Shown here piece after piece: positions 6,646 to 16,000 of a DNA stretch of 64,000 nucleotides. Under the pieces are notes generated by a model. It was not told where the DNA came from. It ran no database searches and worked only from the letters and a program-made list of their open reading frames with translations. The translations under genes were made by a program, and so were the position numbers. This DNA comes from an uncultured Alphaproteobacteria bacterium (GTDB lineage: Bacteria; Pseudomonadota; Alphaproteobacteria; Rs-D84), in NCBI GenBank assembly GCA_944389525.1, contig CALXMR010000003.1, positions 1-64,000 of the forward strand, given 5' to 3'. Positions within the stretch are counted from its first letter, which is position 1. Each line of letters opens with the position of its first letter.

Positions 6646-9573
6646 TTGGCATTTATTTGGTGAAAAACTGATCACAACCTTGCGACACGATTCGTTTGGC
6701 TTGGTATCAGGTGTATTGCATTCGGTTGATCCGACGCCAGACGTCTGTATGTTTGCAGATGGCAGTCCGGCCTGGATTAAGGCATCACCAACAGCCTTGG
6801 CCCGATTCTGTGATAATGGCATATTTATCTTGTCTGTTCCAGATCTGTCCGTGTGACCGACAACAGTTATACAATAGTTTGTATCACTGCCTTGGGTCGT
6901 CTTTACCTGGGTTGCAAATGTCTTTATTGTTGTTTGGGCCTGTTGTGTTAAATCCGATTTGCCCAGTTCAAATAGGTTTTGTGCAGGCAATATCAGTTGT
7001 TCCGGTTCTGGTTGAGATGGTACAGTCAATTTCTCTAGTGCGCTTTGTATCATGCTTACTTTTACTTCTACACATATACCCTGATCGTTAATTTCATATT
7101 TATTAGAAGGACATGTGCATTTGTTGTTAACCATATGATATCCATTTATGCATGAACAGGCACCAGTACTGGTATTAACTGTTACATTTGGATCTGTTTG
7201 ATCGCACTGCACTGTTACATTGGGCGACAACGTATTGCATGTATTATTTTCCCCAGGTGCCGTTCCTGATGGACATTCACATCCGTTGCCTGTTGTATTT
7301 GCAACCTTGGCACCGGGGCATTGTTCACAGGCGTTTGAATTAGTATTGTATGCATATTTGCTGTTTGTGCAACGGCAATTTGGGAATGTCCCAGTGGAAC
7401 CAGATGGACAACGAGCACCAGTTTCGCTGCTGGGCAGTTTCGCCGTATTGTCGCGTAATTTCTTTAGCGGTTCATACTTTGCAATAATTTCATCCGATTG
7501 TTCTTTTGGTGCCTTGTTATTTATAATTAAATTACCAACCATACCACCAACAGCACCAACGCCTGCAATGATTGCTCCAGTTTTTAGTTGTGATGATGTG
7601 TCTGCACGCTGTTGCGCCCATTCGGCGGCATCGGCACCCGTTGGATCAGACAACGCGCGCGACAGTGATGTATATGCACCATCTGTTCGGCCCAGTGATA
7701 CATCGTCATACAGACCCATGGTCGCACTGTCCATTACAACTTCGGATTCTATACCTGGGGCCAGCCCCAAGGCCTCTTTACGCGTTTTTACATCTGTGGA
7801 CAGGGCAAAAAAGTCTTGACGAAATTGCAATAGGGTTGCACTAACTGGTAATTGCACATCTGTTTCGCCACCCGCGATATTGCGGCCCGCACCATAGTCA
7901 CAGCGGAATGTTGCCAGATATGCCGCCATATCGCGTTCGGCGGCATCATCGGCGCGATTTTCTGCCACCGCAGACGCCAGTTGCATCCCCCCGATACCAG
8001 TGGCACCAATCGACAGTCCGCCCAATAATTTATTTGCGGTGGATTGTTCTTTCGCTTTCATCGCATCTGCATTCTTTTGCAGTTCGTCTATTTTTTTCTG
8101 TGATTCTTCTTCGGATAGTGTGGGACGAATACAGCTGCGTTGGTCATCGCTGGGGCGATATTCACCACTGCATTTTTCAATTATGCAAATTTCAGTATTT
8201 GTCGTTTCGTCCCATTTACGATGCGCTACGGTTGCATGTTCGGGCATAGGATCGCAATCGCCAGAAATTGGGATACATTTGCCATCAGAAGGATTATATC
8301 CATCGTCACAGTCTGTGGCATGGCAAACACCTTTTTTCAATTCGCCTGCCGTTGCGTGTTCAATTGCTGATACCTGTTCGCTGGTACATGGGCCCTCGCT
8401 TTTTTTACATGCAGAACGATTGTCGTTTGGCAGATAGCCCTTTTGGCATGTTTTGATAACACAAACTAATTCATTGTTTATCCATTCGTATTTAGACTTT
8501 TTTGCATTTGTATCGCCAGATGTGCATTCTTTACCAACCTGGTCTTCACACGCATCGCCAATGGTGATTGTTTCGCATTTATCAGTGACTTCACAAAAAT
8601 CTTCACATGAGCCATCTTCACCGGTGGAACCAATACATATTTCTTGCGCGTCTTTTCTGGATTGAACAGAACGTGGATTTGTTAATTTATACCGGTCTGA
8701 TACACATTGTATTGGATAGCATTTTTTACTGACGATATCATATGCAAGTGATTTTGAATTAGAGCCCTTTTCTGCAGTGCATACAGTGACAGTCACTTCG
8801 TCTATTTGCAGATCGGCTTCTGCTAATTTTATATCGCCCATGTTGTTATTAGCAGGCACATCAAAAGTCTGTGTTTTATAACCTGTTCGGGAAATTTTTA
8901 TTTGTGACACAGAACCTGGAACCGTTAATGAAAAATTTCCATCTATGTCAGCGGTTATCCCTTTATCTGTGCCCAGGGCAAACACGGCGGCAAATTCAAT
9001 GGGTTTTTTTGTGACAGAACTAATAATACGCCCTGTAATTGTTTTTTCTGTTGTTTCAGATTGATTGTTGGATGTTTCAAGATTTGCGTCTTTTTCTGTT
9101 GTAGAAACAGTGTTTGATTGTGTAGAAGGGGTGCCAGATGTGTTGTTGGTGGTATTACCGCATTCTTCTGCAATTTTTTTGTTTATAAACTGTTCCTCTG
9201 CATGGAATGCAATAAACTTGTCATCCATTTTACCACATACTAGATCCCAGCATTGTTCAGAAACGCATTCACGTAGCGTTTGCCCTTTTTTACATTCATA
9301 TGTAGTACGAGCATAACCAATGGGTTTGCAAGTGCCTTTTGTGTCTCCTGGAAGTGGTGTGTCTAGTTTTTGTTCACATTCTTCATCCTGCTTCTGTTTT
9401 AATTCATTATATATTTTTTGATAATCTTGATCTTCATCAAAATCGTAAAGAAGATTATACTGGAATCTTATGTCTGATACGCAGTTTTCGTATTCTGAAG
9501 ATGTTGCTGCCAATGCGGGCAGGGTGAATAAAACGGCAAAGATTGTTATTATATAATTTCTTATGCTATTCAT
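6643..9573 (-). CDS. exported multidomain protein: CarboxypepD_reg-like, Cys-rich, glycine zipper, OmpA
   Basis: The protein has 976 residues from the ATG at 9573, chosen because GAGAAG precedes it and a signal peptide (MNSIRNYIITIFAVLFTLPALA) follows; an in-frame ATG at 9585 overlaps the upstream stop. Order: Cys-rich N-terminal part; a beta-sandwich at about 180-250 (ITGRIISSVTKKPIEFAAV, ISRTGYKTQTFDV) typical of carboxypeptidase-regulatory-like domains common in Bacteroidetes; a long Cys-rich region with EGF-like spacing; two hydrophobic Gly-rich stretches; Cys-rich repeats; and a C-terminal OmpA/Pal peptidoglycan-binding domain (VVGHTDRSGT, SQNRAKAVGDAL). It is probably anchored to peptidoglycan. 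It is the third gene of the operon, after two other Cys-rich proteins. Confidence 0.85.
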   Translation of the reverse strand: MNSIRNYIITIFAVLFTLPALAATSSEYENCVSDIRFQYNLLYDFDEDQDYQKIYNELKQKQDEECEQKLDTPLPGDTKGTCKPIGYARTTYECKKGQTLRECVSEQCWDLVCGKMDDKFIAFHAEEQFINKKIAEECGNTTNNTSGTPSTQSNTVSTTEKDANLETSNNQSETTEKTITGRIISSVTKKPIEFAAVFALGTDKGITADIDGNFSLTVPGSVSQIKISRTGYKTQTFDVPANNNMGDIKLAEADLQIDEVTVTVCTAEKGSNSKSLAYDIVSKKCYPIQCVSDRYKLTNPRSVQSRKDAQEICIGSTGEDGSCEDFCEVTDKCETITIGDACEDQVGKECTSGDTNAKKSKYEWINNELVCVIKTCQKGYLPNDNRSACKKSEGPCTSEQVSAIEHATAGELKKGVCHATDCDDGYNPSDGKCIPISGDCDPMPEHATVAHRKWDETTNTEICIIEKCSGEYRPSDDQRSCIRPTLSEEESQKKIDELQKNADAMKAKEQSTANKLLGGLSIGATGIGGMQLASAVAENRADDAAERDMAAYLATFRCDYGAGRNIAGGETDVQLPVSATLLQFRQDFFALSTDVKTRKEALGLAPGIESEVVMDSATMGLYDDVSLGRTDGAYTSLSRALSDPTGADAAEWAQQRADTSSQLKTGAIIAGVGAVGGMVGNLIINNKAPKEQSDEIIAKYEPLKKLRDNTAKLPSSETGARCPSGSTGTFPNCRCTNSKYAYNTNSNACEQCPGAKVANTTGNGCECPSGTAPGENNTCNTLSPNVTVQCDQTDPNVTVNTSTGACSCINGYHMVNNKCTCPSNKYEINDQGICVEVKVSMIQSALEKLTVPSQPEPEQLILPAQNLFELGKSDLTQQAQTTIKTFATQVKTTQGSDTNYCITVVGHTDRSGTDKINMPLSQNRAKAVGDALIQAGLPSANIQTSGVGSTECNTPDTKPNESCRKVVISFSPNKCQ

Positions 9574-9581
9574 TTGTCTTC

Positions 9582-11309
9582 TCATCTAGATGATACGCCA
9601 CGAGTTGTTGTGCCAAGTAAACTTGAGGTTGGTCGGCTGAGCCCCGAGGGTGGTGTTAATGTTCCCATGTTAGTTGGTAATGATGTGTCCAGATTCAACG
9701 CTGGCGCCGCCCCACATGTGCCGCTGGCTGAATCCCAACTGCCACCGTTTTTACAAATACAATCGTCCCCAGACCACGTATTCCCCAGCGCAGTACACAT
9801 TTTTTCTTGCTCACTTAGTGGTTTTGGGCTTGTTTTAGGATTGCGTTCTATGCAACGACCACTGAAATCATCCCAAATTTGGTCGTCATCACATTCTGGA
9901 TCTTTACAGATGCCGTTTTGCCAGCTGCCACCGTTGGATTCACATTCTTTTTGGCGGGCATCTTCGACTGGTCGTGATGAAGAAGTTTTTTCGGCTTCTG
10001 ATTTTGCGTTTTTATCCGTTTTGCTATCGGATTTTTCGTCTTTGGATTCCGATTTGTCACCAAAATTCTCTTCGTGTTCTTTTTTAGCGTCTTTTACGGC
10101 GTCCTCTGCCTTTTGCCGGTCAATTGCGCGGCTAATTGCTCCAGATGTAAGCGCACCTGTGGCCACACCAAGTCCAGAACCCATCAGGGCCGCAGACGCA
10201 GATGTCTGGCTGCGTGTCAAGCGATATGCGTTTTCCATAAATGTTGTGACATCAATTCCAAACCAATCAGGTGTGCAATCAAAAACGCCGCCGGCATATG
10301 CCTTTTTCGATGCGAACAGTGTGGAATCATCGCCTGCATAGAATTCAACCGTGAATACGCAATCTAGACTGCGGTCGTCCAATGTCGCGCCCAGCATGCG
10401 GCACTGTTCGCGCATCTGATCGCGCAAGTCGTACAGACGCTGTTCATCGCGTTGGACCAAAACCTCGGCATCTTGGCGCAGGGCACCAAACACGGACATT
10501 GTGCGTGATGCCAGACCACTGTCTTGCTGGACACAGTTATCGGCAATTGTTTTACATTTTGCAATTGCGGCGTCCCCGGCGGATTTGCCTAGGCACTTGC
10601 TGAATGTGGTGCCACATTCGGTGATGATGCAATCGTTGTACTGGTTACCACAATCAATTACCGCATTATATGATGCCAGACGTGCATTCATGTCACGGTC
10701 GGCCTTTATCTCGGCCGCGAACAGGCGGTATTCTTCACCTGTGCACTGGGCGTCGATGTCGTTGCGGCATGCGTCCATTTTGTTGCCCCATATGGTATCT
10801 GTATCACCACGGCAATCATAAAAATTATTCCCGCACCGTTCTGTCATACATTGGCGCAGGCCGATGTCACATGCGTTTTGACCGCTGGCCACCGATGTGG
10901 TGGCGGTGGAAATGGCGTCATCTGCATCCAGTGCCGCACGCTGGGCCGCGATTGCATCAGCCAATGCGCGGGCCGAAGTGTCAGCGGTGCTGTTTTCTGT
11001 ATTAACATCTGCCAGGTATTCATCAAACTGTGACGATTTATTTTCGATAATAATTTCTTCGTCTGGTTCAGAATCTGGTTCAGTTGTTTTCGTGGTTGAC
11101 GTTTGTGTTGTTGATGGTGCCGTCATTGTTGGCATGCGCCCTGTGACATTTACGCGCGTTGATGTTGTTGGACGCGCGGATGTGCCACGCTGGACCACGG
11201 CGGCATCGGCCATCGGTGTAAACAGTGCGATTATTGCCACAAACGCGGCCAGACCAATTGTGTTGGTCTGGGTGATTTTCTGGTAAAGATTTTCAAACCG
11301 GTTTGTCAT
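9582..11309 (-). CDS. exported Cys-rich protein, middle gene of operon
   Basis: The protein has 575 residues from the ATG at 11309, placed 19 bases after the preceding gene. A longer frame exists, but it overlaps that gene and adds a Cys-rich non-signal leader. The signal segment (TIGLAAFVAIIALFTPMADA) is followed by the TGRMPTMTAP stretch seen in relatives, an Ala-rich helix, then paired-cysteine boxes CDIGLRQCMTERCGNNFYDC and CGNQYNDCIITECGTTFSKC. Next come a FDCTPDWFG segment with a glycine-zipper hydrophobic stretch as in the 1194 gene, a Lys/Glu/Asp-rich linker, and a Cys-rich tail with CESNGGSW-type repeats. It is probably a disulfide-bonded envelope protein. Function unknown. Confidence 0.8.
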   Translation of the reverse strand: MTNRFENLYQKITQTNTIGLAAFVAIIALFTPMADAAVVQRGTSARPTTSTRVNVTGRMPTMTAPSTTQTSTTKTTEPDSEPDEEIIIENKSSQFDEYLADVNTENSTADTSARALADAIAAQRAALDADDAISTATTSVASGQNACDIGLRQCMTERCGNNFYDCRGDTDTIWGNKMDACRNDIDAQCTGEEYRLFAAEIKADRDMNARLASYNAVIDCGNQYNDCIITECGTTFSKCLGKSAGDAAIAKCKTIADNCVQQDSGLASRTMSVFGALRQDAEVLVQRDEQRLYDLRDQMREQCRMLGATLDDRSLDCVFTVEFYAGDDSTLFASKKAYAGGVFDCTPDWFGIDVTTFMENAYRLTRSQTSASAALMGSGLGVATGALTSGAISRAIDRQKAEDAVKDAKKEHEENFGDKSESKDEKSDSKTDKNAKSEAEKTSSSRPVEDARQKECESNGGSWQNGICKDPECDDDQIWDDFSGRCIERNPKTSPKPLSEQEKMCTALGNTWSGDDCICKNGGSWDSASGTCGAAPALNLDTSLPTNMGTLTPPSGLSRPTSSLLGTTTRGVSSR

Positions 11310-11328
11310 GTTTATGTGTATCCATTCG

Positions 11329-12195
11329 TTAATCCAGTAAATCACATGCGATGTCATAGAATTCACACAGTTGGGTCGCACTGGCGCGTTCTGATTCGTA
11401 TCCGTCACCGCATTTGTTTGGCATGTTGCGTTCGCACACGGTTTCAATGCATGCGTTGCGTGCCGAATCGTTTTTGCACCCGTCTTGTGCGCTGGTTAAT
11501 TTCTGCGCGCGCGCCGTTTGGTAATTTTTAACAATCGTGGCCAGCATAGTGTCCGCACTTTCTATTGCAGAATCACGCGCGGCAATTAAATCTGTGCGGA
11601 TATCAGATACATAGTCGTCACAGCCGGCGGCCTCTACACTGCATGCGGCGAAAAATCTGTCAAAATCTGAATCGTTTTCGCATGCGCTGTAATCCGGGCC
11701 ACAGCGATTGGCCGCGACCAGACATGCGCGAATATTTGTCATGCATGTCGATTGGCTGACCGTTTGGGCGCGTTCCGACAGGGTGGTTGCCAGTTGTGCA
11801 CTGACCCCCGCGGCGCGACATGATTGTTCGATTAATTCATCGTATGCGTCTGATACATCGTCCGGGGTACATCCATCGATCTTTTTAATACACTGTGCCG
11901 TTGCCCATGCATAGCGTTGGCCAGGGTCGGTTGGCGCATCTTCCAGTTCATCTTCGCTGAGTGTATAGCGGGCAGATGCCCCCAACGATAAACTGCGCAT
12001 GCCGGTCTTGGTCGGTGGGGTGCCGGCACTGGATGTGCCACAATATTGACAGCGCGCCGCCGGATTAGACGATACATTTATCGCACACACAGAATCCAGG
12101 CACCGCGTCAGGTTCGCAACCGAACAGGTCGCCGCCGATGCCACCGCAGGGCACATAAATACCGCCAGTATGAAAAATATGTTTGTTGATTTCAT
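11329..12195 (-). CDS. exported Cys-rich protein, first gene of operon
   Basis: The protein has 288 residues with a clear signal peptide (MKSTNIFFILAVFMCPAVASAA). The mature part carries about 22 cysteines, including CLDSVCAI near the N terminus and the family box CMTNIRACLVAANRCGPDY..C. The C-terminal half has a further cluster (CIETVCERNMPNKCGDGY). It is the smallest member of the family in this window and heads the minus-strand run with the genes ending at 9582 and 6643. Paired cysteines suggest oxidative folding in the periplasm. No known fold was recognised by eye. Confidence 0.8.
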   Translation of the reverse strand: MKSTNIFFILAVFMCPAVASAATCSVANLTRCLDSVCAINVSSNPAARCQYCGTSSAGTPPTKTGMRSLSLGASARYTLSEDELEDAPTDPGQRYAWATAQCIKKIDGCTPDDVSDAYDELIEQSCRAAGVSAQLATTLSERAQTVSQSTCMTNIRACLVAANRCGPDYSACENDSDFDRFFAACSVEAAGCDDYVSDIRTDLIAARDSAIESADTMLATIVKNYQTARAQKLTSAQDGCKNDSARNACIETVCERNMPNKCGDGYESERASATQLCEFYDIACDLLD

Positions 12196-12270
12196 TTCTC
12201 TCTGTATAGAAAAAGTATATCAAAAAATACTGGGGCATAAAAGCGAAAAAATAAAATATTATTTTAATAC

Positions 12271-12299
12271 TTGACAAAACGTTTGTGTTTGTCTATATT
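12271..12299 (+). promoter_or_regulatory. near-consensus sigma70 promoter
   Basis: TTGACA (12271-12276), a 17-base spacer, TATATT (12294-12299); start of transcription expected near 12306. It drives the coiled-coil protein gene at 12329 and is the best promoter in the window. Confidence 0.8.
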
Positions 12300-12328
12300 T
12301 TGTACGAACAATAAAAAAGGAAAACAAA

Positions 12329-12979
12329 ATGGCCTTTAATAAAAAAGTTTTTTGTCATGTCAGTGCGGGTGTTGCGGCGGCAATACTGGTTGCTGTTTGC
12401 GTTACACAGTGTAATAATCAACAGAATCTGGTGAAAGATCTGGATGTTTATGACAAAGAAATCAAAGAAGCAAAAGAAACAATAAAAAAGGCAGCAAAAA
12501 TTGTTAATATTTTGACAGAAGAAAATCAAATCCAGGCGGATTCGATAGTAGTGTTGAATGATTCTATTGCAGTGTTAAACGATTCGTTAGATGTGGTAAG
12601 CGAACGTCTGGCGGATTGCCAAAAGGGCAAGTCGCGGCGCAAGCTACCAGCCAAGCCACAGCCAGTACCAGTCAAGCCACAGCCAGTACCAGCCAAGCCA
12701 CAGCCAGTACCAGCCAAGCCACAGCCAGCGTCAGAAAATACGACTGTCATTAACATTGATGATGGGGGGCAAAATCATGGTAATATAATTGTTGTGCCCG
12801 ATGGCGCTGGTAGTAGTAATACGGCTATTTCGATTGGGGATAATGCTGTTAATACTGGTGATATTACCGTGAATAACGGTGGTGTTATCAATAATTACTA
12901 TGGTGATACAGCACAGAAAAAAGAAAAGTGCAAGGTGCTGATTATCAGACGCGCAAATGTTAAATATAACGTGCGATAA
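12329..12979 (+). CDS. membrane-anchored coiled-coil protein with KPQPVPA repeats
   Basis: The protein has 216 residues. An N-terminal hydrophobic segment (about 11-26, AGVAAAILVAVCVTQC) could be a signal anchor. A charged heptad-like helix follows (about 33-100, with the tandem phrases VVLNDSIAVLND and SLDVV), then a proline repeat KPQPVPA/V in nearly four copies, and an Asn/Gly/Ile-rich segment (ISIGDNAVNTGDITVNNGG) that looks like a short beta-helix or fibre tip. The tail is basic. The proline repeat is probably a stiff spacer through peptidoglycan. It is transcribed alone, from a strong promoter to its own terminator, so the product may be abundant. No homologue was recognised. Confidence 0.75.
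   Translation: MAFNKKVFCHVSAGVAAAILVAVCVTQCNNQQNLVKDLDVYDKEIKEAKETIKKAAKIVNILTEENQIQADSIVVLNDSIAVLNDSLDVVSERLADCQKGKSRRKLPAKPQPVPVKPQPVPAKPQPVPAKPQPASENTTVINIDDGGQNHGNIIVVPDGAGSSNTAISIGDNAVNTGDITVNNGGVINNYYGDTAQKKEKCKVLIIRRANVKYNVR
12653..12730 (+). repeat. in-frame 21-base tandem repeat (3.7 copies)
   Basis: The unit AAGCCACAGCCAGTACCAGCC is repeated three times with one T/C difference in the first copy (12653-12673, 12674-12694, 12695-12715) and then partially at 12716-12730. Because the unit is 21 bases, copy-number change would keep the reading frame and only lengthen or shorten the KPQPVPA spacer. Confidence 0.9.
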
Positions 12980-13002
12980 AATCATATTCGCATCGGTTGT
13001 GT

Positions 13003-13036
13003 ACAGTCCGTCCAGTGTTGGCGGACTGTTTTTTTT
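13003..13036 (+). terminator. rho-independent terminator
   Basis: Stem ACAGTCCG / CGGACTGT with an 11-base loop followed by eight T; it ends the coiled-coil gene. Confidence 0.8.
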
Positions 13037-13037
13037 C

Positions 13038-13067
13038 TAGACATATAATTTAAATGTGTGTTAAGAT
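13038..13067 (+). promoter_or_regulatory. probable sigma70 promoter of the large barrel protein
   Basis: TAGACA (13038-13043), an 18-base spacer, TAAGAT (13062-13067), directly after the preceding terminator. The same TAGACA -35 form occurs before the gene at 46839. Confidence 0.5.
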
Positions 13068-13094
13068 ATTTTCTGTACAGACGAGAGAATGGTA

Positions 13095-16000
13095 ATGAAG
13101 AAATTTATTCAGGCGTTTTTATTTGCATTGTTTTTGATTCCGTCAACTGCGTTTGTGGCATCGGCGGCGACTGTGAATAATGAATTTATGGTGGCGGCAC
13201 AGTTATTGTCGGCGGCAAAAAATGCCGATATTCAACAGGTCCAGGCACTGATTAACAACGGGGCAAATGTTAACTATGTGGACAGCACGGGGCTGTCGCT
13301 GGTCTGTACGGCGCTGATGAATAATGATTTGCGGGCGGCACAAATTTTACAGATGTATGGGGCAGATGCGTCCCAGTGCGACCGCCAGATAAAACAGTAC
13401 CAGTCGCGAAATTCCCCCAATACGGACAGTGGGGGACTGTTCAGCGGACTGTCTTCCGCCCAGAATATTGCATTGGCGGCGGCGGGGGCCGCCGTTGTTG
13501 TAGGGGGGCTGTTTTTGCTGACCGATTGGCTGGATCCGGGAAATGAAAATGACAACGGCGGCAGTGGCAGTGGCGGTAACAGACCCGGCCAGGGTGAAAA
13601 CGGCGGCGGCAGCAGTGGGGGCGAAGGTTGGGCCAAGGGCGCGTTGCCGTATGGGCCGGCAATGCCAAATGCCACAGAAGAAAGTGCGAAATATTATACC
13701 GAACTGGATTATTACAGCCCAGATATCACCGTTGATCCTGATGAGCCCAGTGGTGAAGAGTTAGCGGGTGCCGCCATCAGGCAGGAAGTTTTTGATTTGA
13801 TGACGGATGCGTATAAACAAAATTATCTGTTGATGATGCGTGGGTATTCTGCGCTGGCGCGTGGATATATGGGGCAACGGACATTGCGCCGTACGGATAA
13901 TGCGCCGTTTTCCAGTGCGGAATTATCACATTACAATATCGGTGATATTGCCGTGACGGGTGGGCGACCAGTGACAGTTGCGCTGATTACAGAAAATGGT
14001 ATAAATGCCGCGCCAAAGCCGGCCGGTGAAGATACGGCGCAAATAAACTCGCTGGATGACGAATTGCTGGGGTGGACAACGACAAATGGTAATAATGGGC
14101 TAAGCACGGCGCAGAACAATATGTTGTCCAGCAAATATTATAACAATGTGGTTCAGCTGGGTACGGGCGAAGCAAACCAGATATCTGGCGCGTACACATA
14201 CGAAGATGGCAGTTTGGTAAATAATTTTGATTTGTCAGGATTTGGGACGGCGGTAAACAATACATATGCGACAGATGATGATGACTTGTTGGCGAAAATA
14301 TTGGGCGGCAGTTTGTCAGGATTTGGAACGGCGGACTTTATCGGATTTATGCCGAATGGCCAGATGCTGGTCTATCGCACAGGTGGTGGTACAGGGCTGG
14401 TGCAATTGAAAGAACCATCAAATGCAGGCACATATGTTATGAACAATGAAGAAAGCCTGGCCACTGGGGATACATTGAATTTGTTTGGTAAAACATTAAC
14501 TGTCACCAGAACTGGAAATCAAATAACCGCGGTCGCAGATGATGAAACAAAATATACGGGCTATATCGGGGCAGACGGATTACTGTATATCGACAGCGCG
14601 GCAGATGGTGTTATTAACCAGGCATATCAGATGACGGACAATAATCTGATACTGACCAAAGAAACAGGAAAATTGGATTATTTGAATTACAGTGCGCTGA
14701 ATGATGCTGCATTGCGGTTTACATCGGGCGATCTGGCTGGTGGCCGATCCCAGCCGTTTATACTGGCTAATGCGTCTGTGATTGACCCGTTGTATGATCG
14801 TGGCGCGGCAACGATTAATGATGTGTTGAATTTCAGTACCCAAGAAACGCAACAGGCGGGGTTCGCGCTGTACATAAATCAATACTATAATCAAAACAAG
14901 GATGATACGACAAATCCGGCATCTGATGCGGCAAAGTTCTTTGGCGGGTTGGGGTCCAGTTATTCGCCGTTGGTGATATTTTCAACCGGTGCGTCAGAAA
15001 CGGACAGTCTGTACAGTGGTGCAAATTTAACCGCGACATTTGAAAATTCTGCGCCGTTGGTTTATGACAATTTGGAACGCCTGTTCATGTCAATTGTGCC
15101 GGTAATTCAATCTGGGAATGGTACCAGTGGTACAGACACGGTCAGTGGATATTCCCAGGAAAATAAATATGTCGTTTCGCAGTGGCAAAATACAAATAAT
15201 ACATCTGATACAACGAATGATGATACATATTACAAGGGGCGCGTATGTGGCATCGCGGGTACGGGTGCAAATGGTGTTGATCCATGGTGCTTTGCGGCGG
15301 CCGGTGTGACCGATGAACAGGCTGTGTCTGCGGCGGCTGGGGCGGCCGGGTCGTTAAAGTCGGCGTTCAGTTATATGACGAACAAGGAAATTTTCACCCT
15401 GTTGGCGTTGACGGCGGACGGCGCGTATTTGGCAACGGATTCCAGTGGTAATGCGTTTTCCGAAGATGGATTGGTTTCGTACTTGCAGTCTATGTACCAG
15501 ATGCCGAACGAGTATGAAATGCGCTGGAAAGTGGGCGGTGAAAATTACCTGGATGTGTTCAAGGAAGTCTTTGGATACGGGGTTATAAATCTGGAACGCG
15601 CAACAACGCCGGGTAAAACAATTTATTTCTTTGACGGCAGTGGTAATATCGTATCTGACAGTGGTAATGCATATTGGCGTGCGGCATCAAATACATTGTT
15701 CCGGCCGTCTGCGGTGTTTGGTTCGGGGACATCAACTATCAGTGCGCCGTTCTATGATGTCCTGGAAAGTTTTGATGGGTCGATGCGTCTGCCGCGTGTG
15801 TGGGAAAACGAATTCGCGCTGGGCGCCACGGGGGAACGCGGACTGTATATGGGCGATGTGTTGGGTGAATTTAAAACGCGTGATACAGAACCCCAGCGGG
15901 TCGAGTTTGGTAACTTTGGTTTTTCTATGGCTGTGTCTGAAAAGCCGTATGCAGATAATCTGAATGGGCTGGATAATATGCGTTTGGATTATGCGCACGG

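Noticed and set aside
11310-11447. A 46-codon extension of the 9582 protein at its N terminus
   Set aside because: It overlaps the end of the preceding gene and places a Cys-rich segment before the signal peptide; the ATG at 11309 gives a normal signal and spacing.
12653-12730. Regular 21-base repeats considered as a CRISPR array
   Set aside because: The units are contiguous without spacers and read in frame as a proline repeat inside a gene.
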